This document shows positions 56,766-64,000 of a DNA stretch of 64,000 bases, piece after piece; the stretch's first letter is position 1, and the number at the start of each line of letters is the position of its first letter. The notes under the pieces are model-generated. The model was not told the DNA's origin, searched no databases, and worked only from the letters and a program-made list of their open reading frames with translations. The translations under genes were made by a program, and so were the position numbers. Location: positions 4,153,883-4,217,882 of the forward strand of contig CM036254.1 of the NCBI GenBank assembly GCA_020698575.1, in the 5' to 3' direction. This DNA comes from Bostrychus sinensis. Taxonomy: Eukaryota > Chordata > Actinopteri > Gobiiformes > Eleotridae.

Positions 56766-57809
56766 TGATTTTTAACTTTAACAACAGGGAAAAAACAGAT
56801 GTAATAAATGGATTCATGGGGCTGTAGTTAGTGTTACAGCGGCCGAGAGCGGTCTTGGTCTCGTCTTGGTCTCGTCATGGTCTCAGCTGCAGTTTTACCC
56901 TGCCTTGGTCTTGAATCCAACATTACTCGGTCTTGGATGTTGTGGTCTCTGCATTTTTAAATTTCTTTTAGTGTGTTGGTCTTGGTCTTGACACAGTCTC
57001 TGTCCTGAAAAAACTCAGCCTTGACTCGGTCTCAGTTCGCTCTGGATTTCGAACTGGTCTCACCACACTAACCCTGACCCAAAAAAAAAGTTTAAAATCT
57101 ACTACACAGACAATAATAATTCAAGTAATCCATGTTATGATCTTAGTTTTCTTCAGCTTCTACAGCCATCCCTTACCAATTAAAAACAACCTGAAGTTAC
57201 AACAGAGAATCTATTGTTTTGTTGCGGCTGCAGAATTAAAAAAGTACCTATGATTTTAAAAGACGTCCAATTTAACTTGAGGTTACACTTCTGAAAGAGA
57301 AGGATTATTCCCAGAAGCTTAAGCTCAATATCACTCATCCACCCTAACCCTGAGAGACAATGGTACCAACGCAGACGACCCAAGGCCTGTCTCAACCTCT
57401 TAAAAATATTCCTACCACAAGCACGTTATAAGCAGTGCTCTGTTTGATGGAAGAAGTACTACTTGTAATCCTACTACCACTAATACTACGACAGCTGCTA
57501 CTTCTGTGAAATGCACTACGTCTCGTCGTGCAAAAACTTTTTTCCCACAAGCTGTGAACAATGCACTTTGAACTTATATACACCTTTTTGTATTTGTATT
57601 TAATCTTTTATTGCTGTATTTATTGGTATTTATTCATACTTGTGTCTATTTTTTTAAGTATTTGCTTGTTTCAGGTGTCTATGTTTAACCCTGTTTTTAT
57701 ATTTTGTCTGCTAATTTTGACAGCGCACTTGAGCTCATGCAACTCTTTTCCAATGTGGTTTGTTTTTACTGCAAATGGCAAAAAAACTGAACTGAACTTG
57801 TGCTACTAC

Positions 57810-57870
57810 TTCTAATACCACTACTATTACTACAACTACTACTACTACTACTACTACTACTAGTAGCTAG
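57810..57870. repeat. ACT/CTA trinucleotide microsatellite
   Basis: Interrupted, then pure ACT repeats ending CTAGTAGCTAG. Confidence 0.9.
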
Positions 57871-58349
57871 TCAAGTTAAAGTAAAAATGTTGAAAATGTA
57901 CTCTGAAATAAGATTAAAAAAAAAATGCTTTCTCTGAATGTGATTGACATTTTAACTCAGAGCTAATTAAAGTCAATACAAGTGTACGACATGTTTTGGT
58001 GTTTCCAGGAATGAGATTAACCCAGTTACAGCTCACAATAACCTGCTCACATTAAAACTATTAATACCTAATTTTCACTGGCACTAAGGTGTGGTTCAGG
58101 TGAGAACATGTCCTGGTGAAGGCGGTGACTGAACTTTCAGGAAGAGCTGTGGATTCTGAACATAGCAGCAGCTGCTATTAATGTGCTGAAAATACCTGTG
58201 TCAGCCTCACGTTCTTATCTTTGAAAATAAGAATGTCACGATGCACTAAGTCACGATTCGATTCACGATTTTATGTTCACAATTGATATTTTTTACAGAC
58301 TTTGTTGCAGTATAATTATGACCAAAAGGATTTTTTTACAGAGCCTATT

Positions 58350-58670
58350 TCGATTCAATTCAATTCAGTTTTATTTGTACAGCCCAATATCACAACAAAA
58401 GTCGCCTCAAAGGGCTTCACAAACAGTTGATCAAACATAAACACACAATCAGACTTAACACACAATCAGCACAAACAATAACTACACTAAACTAAACAGA
58501 CCCAGGACACTCCTGTCCTTAGACCCTCCTTCTCGGTAAGGAAAAACTCCTAAAAAAACCCAGCTACGGGAAAAAAGAAGAAACCTTATGGAGCCCATAT
58601 TGAAGGAGAGATCCTCTCCCAGGACGGACAGGAAACATGCGTCAGGAGTTAGTTCATTAGCTCATCTATA
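58350..58670 (+). mobile_element. Common fish dispersed repeat (retroposon-like)
   Basis: It begins CAATTCAATTCAGTTTTATT and TGTACAGCCCAATATCACAA. It continues with CTCGGTAAGGAAAAACTCC, AAGAAACCTTATGGAGCCCA and ATCCTCTCCCAGGACGGACA. This block order is widespread in fish genomes and introns; the exact family was not determined. Confidence 0.7.
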
Positions 58671-60167
58671 GGATCATAGATCAGCTCTGTAAGGATTCAT
58701 CCAGACGAGAGTGGGTGAGATAGGTTGAGGAAGTCCATAGGATGCAGCAGGTGGCCTCATCCAGACAGGTGAGTGGACCCAAACCCTTATTCCCAATGAG
58801 ACTTATACAAAAAGAAAGGATAAGCATGTTTGATTTTTTTTTTTTTACACATTTTGCCATCATTATTCTTGAAGCAGGTGATCAAAAATTCTTATGCATA
58901 ACCCGCTCATTATTATTTTAGAGTGTATATATGACATATAGCGAGAACCCAACCCATATACACACAAGTGCATTTATACATGTTGATGAATGACATATTA
59001 CAACCCTGGTGGTATCGTAAGTACATATACGAGGCACGCTGAAATCTAGTATTTTTTATTATTATTAGCCAACTCACAGGTAAACATTTTCTTCACCTCT
59101 TTGCCCTGCCGCACTTTGGGCAGTGTCTTTTGGTCCACTGTCGCTCTCAGAACTGTAGGCCTGGTGGTGCAAAGGCTTGTGGGAAAATTTCGCAGTGTTT
59201 GTGTCTCCTTATCAAACTTAAAATGTTGTAAATTTCTTATTAACAGAAATTGAATAAAACAGTCAATAGTAACACATTGACATTTGGTCAAAATAACAAA
59301 AATATATAAAATAATTTGTTAGTGACTTTTATAAACACTTTTCTACTTTCCTCCAAAAACAGATGACACTTTAGTAGCAAGCAATGCATAGAGAAGCAGC
59401 TTATCATGAATCCATGCCTCAGTAATTTATAATGGGCCTAATATAAGTCAAGTTTTATAAAAATATCAGAGCGGAAAGACTCAGTAAAGACTCTAAACTC
59501 TAGCTGTTGTTAGCCACTTAGCGTAAAGTTTACAGACCATCCCATAAGAGACATAAGTTGTGCATGCAGCTGTTTTTCTCATTCATTTTCCCATTTCCAG
59601 CATAACATTTCAAAATTCAGGGACTTCTATTATTTAGCCTTTAGCTAATTTAGCACTAACAGACCCTAGATACAATGTCTGAATAAATATGTGGCTAAAG
59701 AGCTCTAACATTACATACTATCTTGGTTATACATAATTTGCTTAGCTTTCTGCACCATTTTGAGTGTATATGTTGTTTACAGGGAATAAAAGGGTCATGT
59801 TGGTACAATATATGTAATTTGAACTTAAATATATCAATAAATGAAAATCAGTGAGGCCAGATAAGTTACAGTCAACAGACCAAGTAAGATCTAGTTACCT
59901 GCTTACTCGAGGACTGTTAATTGGAAAATACTAATAGGAAAGGATTTGTAGAAAATAGACTGTGATAATTCATATCAAGGGTATTTTCAAGAAAGAGAAT
60001 TATCAGAGCTTTAGCTATAGTCACATAGAGAGAGATCCTAACTAACCTACATGAAAACATTGATTTAATGATAACCAATAACACAGAGAAAGCATCATTC
60101 GAGCACTGTCTGTGTTTAGTTACAAGTAGAATCAGTCTAAGAAAGAAAATCATGAACAGAGAAAAGT

Positions 60168-60614
60168 AGGGGTGTAACGATACGTTTTTGCAATGATATG
60201 ATATGTATCAATTAGAAGTGTTTCGATACAATTCAAGAATAATACGATTCGATAAGATTCAACACCTTCGTATCGATAATCGATACAGCAACTTTTTGCC
60301 AAAAATCACATAAGTTTACTCTCAAATGTAGCACCGCGGCCGGGGTTGATTATGTCCAGCAGACAGAGAGTGAAGAAAAGTTGAATATAACATTTTATTT
60401 AATCAAAAACACAAAATTTATCTCCAAACAGCCATATCTGGTTTTATTTTAACACACATTTCTAATTTCGATATTTCCGATATTATCAGTCGATACTTCA
60501 TGTGTATCGAATATTCACTTCCTAGAAAGCGATACAATTCGATACAAGGTCATGTGTATCGATGTAGTTGTATCATAGAAAAAAATCAATACAGTTACTG
60601 TATCGTTACACCAC
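60168..60614 (+). mobile_element. MITE element C, copy 2
   Basis: The ends GGGGTGTAACGATACG and TATCGTTACACCAC are inverses. The interior (ATGTAGCACCGCGGCCGGGG, then TTATGTCCAGCAGACAGAG) is nearly identical to 32463-32887, so both are fairly young. Confidence 0.88.
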
Positions 60615-62902
60615 TAAAGGGAAGTAAAGTAAAGCGTAGCTAAACATTGACAATACATTTATGTTTCACAAGTGCAGAGATCATTGCATAATGCCACTGT
60701 CTACAGCTAAACACAAGATAGAAGTTTAATGTAAGCTTTAAACTTAATTTGGTGGGACTTCCGGTTATGGCAGCACACTTCTGATTATATCGCGTATTTC
60801 TCAGGCTCGGTTGCTATTCTAGTAAATCCTTGCTAAAAATCCACAGCGAAGCTCAAATATTGACAAATTTTAAAATGTAAGGACTGACTAACAGCAGATA
60901 TACCAGAAAAAACTCTTTTCTTTTTTTGTTGTCATATATTTAATTATTTTGAGGTAACAAATTGGTCCACATCTTTTTACTAAAACCAAAGCAAGAAAGG
61001 TGGTAGCTGTGCTGTTGTGGGGAGTGGGCAGTGTAGCTTTAAGGAGAGCTTAGCAAAATAAATCTATGTACAGTAACTATGAGTCTGAGACTTTGCACAG
61101 CTCTATTTGAACAACAACCCTTTCACTGAAGGCCAGACATTCACCTACTCAACAAAAGACAATTAGAAAGCTTTGAAATCCATCAGAAAAGTCCCTTCGA
61201 TTTTTAATATGACGTCTACCTTCGACAAACAGCCACTCTTTCAGGTCTCTAGACGCTTAATATCAGCTTAGATCAATGTTTCTGTGAATTAACGCTTTCA
61301 ATACAAGCCCTACTTTTGTGTGTTGTTACAAAGCAGGGTTTTTTTTTATGAATGAGAGACAAAAGCTGAAGTGTACAGCACAGAACAGACCACATCACAG
61401 GGAGCTGCAGAGTCACTGTGAGGCGCTTGTGTCGGACAAACAGCGCACGCATGTTTCATTATGACTCAGACAGAACTGAATAAACACAATGCACTCAAAG
61501 GAAACCTGACCGAAAACAAAACATGCATATAAAACATCTACAGCAGTTACTGAAAAAAGAGAAAACCGGTTCTCATGATTACTGGAGACTGTTTTCAGGA
61601 CATTTCCAGGACATTATCACAGATTTTCACATTAGAACTTTTAATATTTTAATAGCAAATTGTTATAGAGACAAGAGGATATCCGTGTAGCAGCTCCCAT
61701 GCTTTAAAGTGGGATCGTGTAACTTTCTTCTCTGTTTTAGTCGCATTTTTCTCTTCTCTGTGACCCCTGACTCTCATTTTCTCCTTGCATCCACACAAAG
61801 GTTTTCTCTGCCTTTTAGCCATTCTGCTATGCCCAACATCTAAGAAAAAGAAAAAAAAGCCATCGCTGGTTTGATTTTATGACTAACAGGGCCAAGACCC
61901 TGAGACTTCAGAGACACCGGGTCAGTTCTCCCATTGCTGCAAGGCTGGTTTTTCACCAAGATACACCAGGAAGAGGTGCAGGGGTTTTTTATTCACCCTG
62001 CAATAAACTCATTTAGCCATCACGCTAGCTCCGAAACTGTTTAAATACGTTAAAAAAGAAGCATTGTGAGGCTCTCTGACCCTAAATCACAACACAGGGG
62101 TTCACTGTAGTAAACTATATTCTGAAAAAAATCAGACACACGCAACAGATTTTAGGGAATTATTGTCCATTCTCCATCCGTGATTCTCCATAAAGATAGA
62201 ATGATTAATATGTCTGCATTTCCATGACTTAAAAACTGGTTGACGACATTCCACTTTCCAGACACTTTTTGTTTTAAGATTTTTTTTTTTCCGCATGCAA
62301 TAAAAAAACATTCAGGTGTATGTTGGAAAATGCATTATTTACCTCTCGAAAAGATGAGATGACTTTGACTTGGGCACTTTTTCACATTTAATAAGGCTTA
62401 AAATGTCAAATGTTTTGTCTGTAACCTTTGGAAGGAGTGGAAGGAGTTAAAATGTTTCTGAACAAGATTTGAGTCCCAAGAGTATTTTTTTTTTAACTTT
62501 TCTCATTAAGCTTTGCCACAGGAGAAAGAGAGAGAGACTTTACAAGTGTCACACCTCAGGACAAAAAAATGCACTAAGTTTGACCCAAAACAGATGTAGG
62601 ACGACTCCACCAAACAAGCTGACGGTGCAAGATGTAGCATTACAACACAGCCCTTATATTTACACTCGCTAATCACTAGCCACAGCAGGGTGCGTCCTGT
62701 CTTAGCCCAGGACGGGACGGGGTGGAAAGATGAGCACGAGCTTTAAGCAAGTAAGTGTGTAATCAGCAGACATCACATATTCATTACAGTGGGTCATCTC
62801 TTCCTTTTAATCCATCTTGTTGGTAAGATTTGCCATGCACAAATAAACTTTCACAGACATTTTGAGCTATCTCAGACACTAACCTAACATAAACTGGGAA
62901 TT

Positions 62903-63810
62903 AGGGCTGCAAAATATGAAGAAAACATGCAATATTCGATAACTATGTTGAAAATTGCGATAACGATATTAATGCCATATTTGAAAATAGAGCCTACTTT
63001 TCGAACATAGGTAAGTTAAATTCACTACATTTCACAAAAATGCGACAAAATCAAAACTTAACACAGACTAAACCAGGAATAAAAACAAGGCTAAGCTGTG
63101 ACTAAATTAATTTAAATTACCACTAAAACTGGACTTTTTAAACATTTTCAGTGTAAATCTCTGTCAGATGGAAGACCACAGCGTTATTGCGATATATTCA
63201 GATAACACATGGTCTACAGCAAAATGCTTCATGAACAAAAGTAGTGACATTTTTCTTGGATTAGGTCGCTAATAAAGAAAAAGTAAGTGAGAAGTGCAGA
63301 TTGCTATAGTTTCCAAGAAACAGTATTGGGTCAAAATAGGAAATCTATGCAAAATAAGGCAAAAACAGTAGTTTATCAGAAGGTACAGTGTCTACAAGCA
63401 ACCAGTTCTATCTGAAAGCTGCACATTCAATACATTCATTTTAATATGGCTAGAGTTTTAACATAAAATGTTTTGTTTTTATTTGCAGAAATCTCTCTCT
63501 TGGAAGTGGACAAAATGCATGCATGTAGAGAAATTAAATATTTTCAAAATATAATTATTTTTAAGCAAAAATGCCTAAATCTATTGTATAAACAGATGTG
63601 ATTTTGATGTGAAATAATATCATTAAATATCTTGAATACATTCGCTAACCAGCACAGTTATCAATTGATTTTCAGTTCATCTTCATCAAAATAAATGAGA
63701 TTTAGCCACTTTTATCTCGGAAGCAGATCGAGTCCAAACATTTGTAGAGCAGTGTTATTGCGATACGGATATTGCGATAACGATAATTTTGCAATATATT
63801 GTGCAGCCCT
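62903..63810 (+). mobile_element. MITE element A, copy 5, split by a ~550-bp insertion
   Basis: The left part 62903-63203 starts AGGGCTGCAAAATATG and runs to CAGCGTTATTGCGATATATT. The right part 63750-63810 resumes AGTGTTATTGCGATACGG and ends ATATTGTGCAGCCCT. The stretch between is not part of the other copies. Confidence 0.75.
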
Positions 63811-64000
63811 ACTGGGAATATTCTCTGAAAGACGAACTGACTTCCGTGTCTTGAGGAGAATACATTTTCCTCTACAGCCTCTGCATTAAGGACAGAGTTG
63901 GAATGAGCTCGATGTAATTAGCTGAGTCAGACAGGACAGCACTTGGCCACTGGCATCAGGTTTCAGCACAAAGCGCTCACTTAGTGCATGGCTTCATAGA

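Larger units (their letters stand above)
46981..64000 (-). other. Probable rin2 upstream intron / 5' region
   Basis: RIN2 should continue with SH2-domain exons upstream of 46980, but none was recognised to the window end. Contents: a SINE at 48580-48893, the 50630-52035 array, a hAT-like end at 52042-52138, GC-richer promoter-like sequence at 52286-52500 and element B copies (52920-53222, 56357-56765). Retroposon fragments lie at 53290-54540, and MITEs at 55506-55822, 60168-60614 and 62903-63810. A fish dispersed repeat is at 58350-58670. The remaining stretches (for example 47000-48570, 48900-50600, 58850-60160, 60620-62890) show nothing I can identify. Confidence 0.6.

Overview
The window looks like vertebrate nuclear DNA, most probably from a teleost fish. 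It has small exons with GT-AG junctions inside large AT-rich introns. It carries many fish-type DNA transposons and MITEs, tRNA-headed SINEs and Rex/L2-like retroposon tails, plus several kilobases of minisatellite. No rRNA gene, stand-alone tRNA gene or CRISPR array was seen.

Two host genes are supported, and they converge. On the + strand, six exons (2653-13178) encode the C-terminal half of a K+-dependent Na+/Ca2+ exchanger, best matched to SLC24A3 (NCKX3). They cover the acidic cytosolic loop, the second transmembrane half with the alpha-2 repeat, and the stop. On the - strand, five exons (46980 down to 28570) encode the C-terminal ~825 residues of a RIN-family Rab5 exchange factor, best matched to RIN2. 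They cover the proline-rich region, RIN homology, VPS9 and Ras-association domains. The SLC24A3-RIN2 neighbourhood is known from mammals and supports both calls, but the tail-to-tail orientation differs from the same-strand order I recall for human. The 5' exons of slc24a3 lie left of the window. Those of rin2 (SH2 region) were not recognised up to 64000.

Layout: 1-1704 hexamer satellite; 1705-2600 11-bp minisatellite; 2653-13178 slc24a3 3' half, with a 2.4-kb 41-bp minisatellite ending exactly at an exon; 13179-25830 3' UTR/intergenic DNA with several MITEs, an 11-bp array inside a hAT-like element and a TAG/TTG trinucleotide tract; 25835-46980 rin2, with a Tc1-like remnant, a perfect 29-bp hairpin and many MITEs in its introns; 46981-64000 probable rin2 5' intron or upstream DNA with a SINE, higher-order 11-bp arrays, nested retroposon fragments and MITEs.

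The points most worth checking are these: the 41-bp array is built from the intron/exon boundary of slc24a3, in 58 units without an indel; one extra base breaks the rin2 frame inside a conserved domain; the rin2 C-terminal tail lies in a ~300-bp tandem duplication shared with its 3' UTR; an ~820-bp inverted duplication links introns of the two genes; and one 11-bp motif recurs as arrays at five or more places. I found no clear sign of a wholly new biological system; the novelty is structural.
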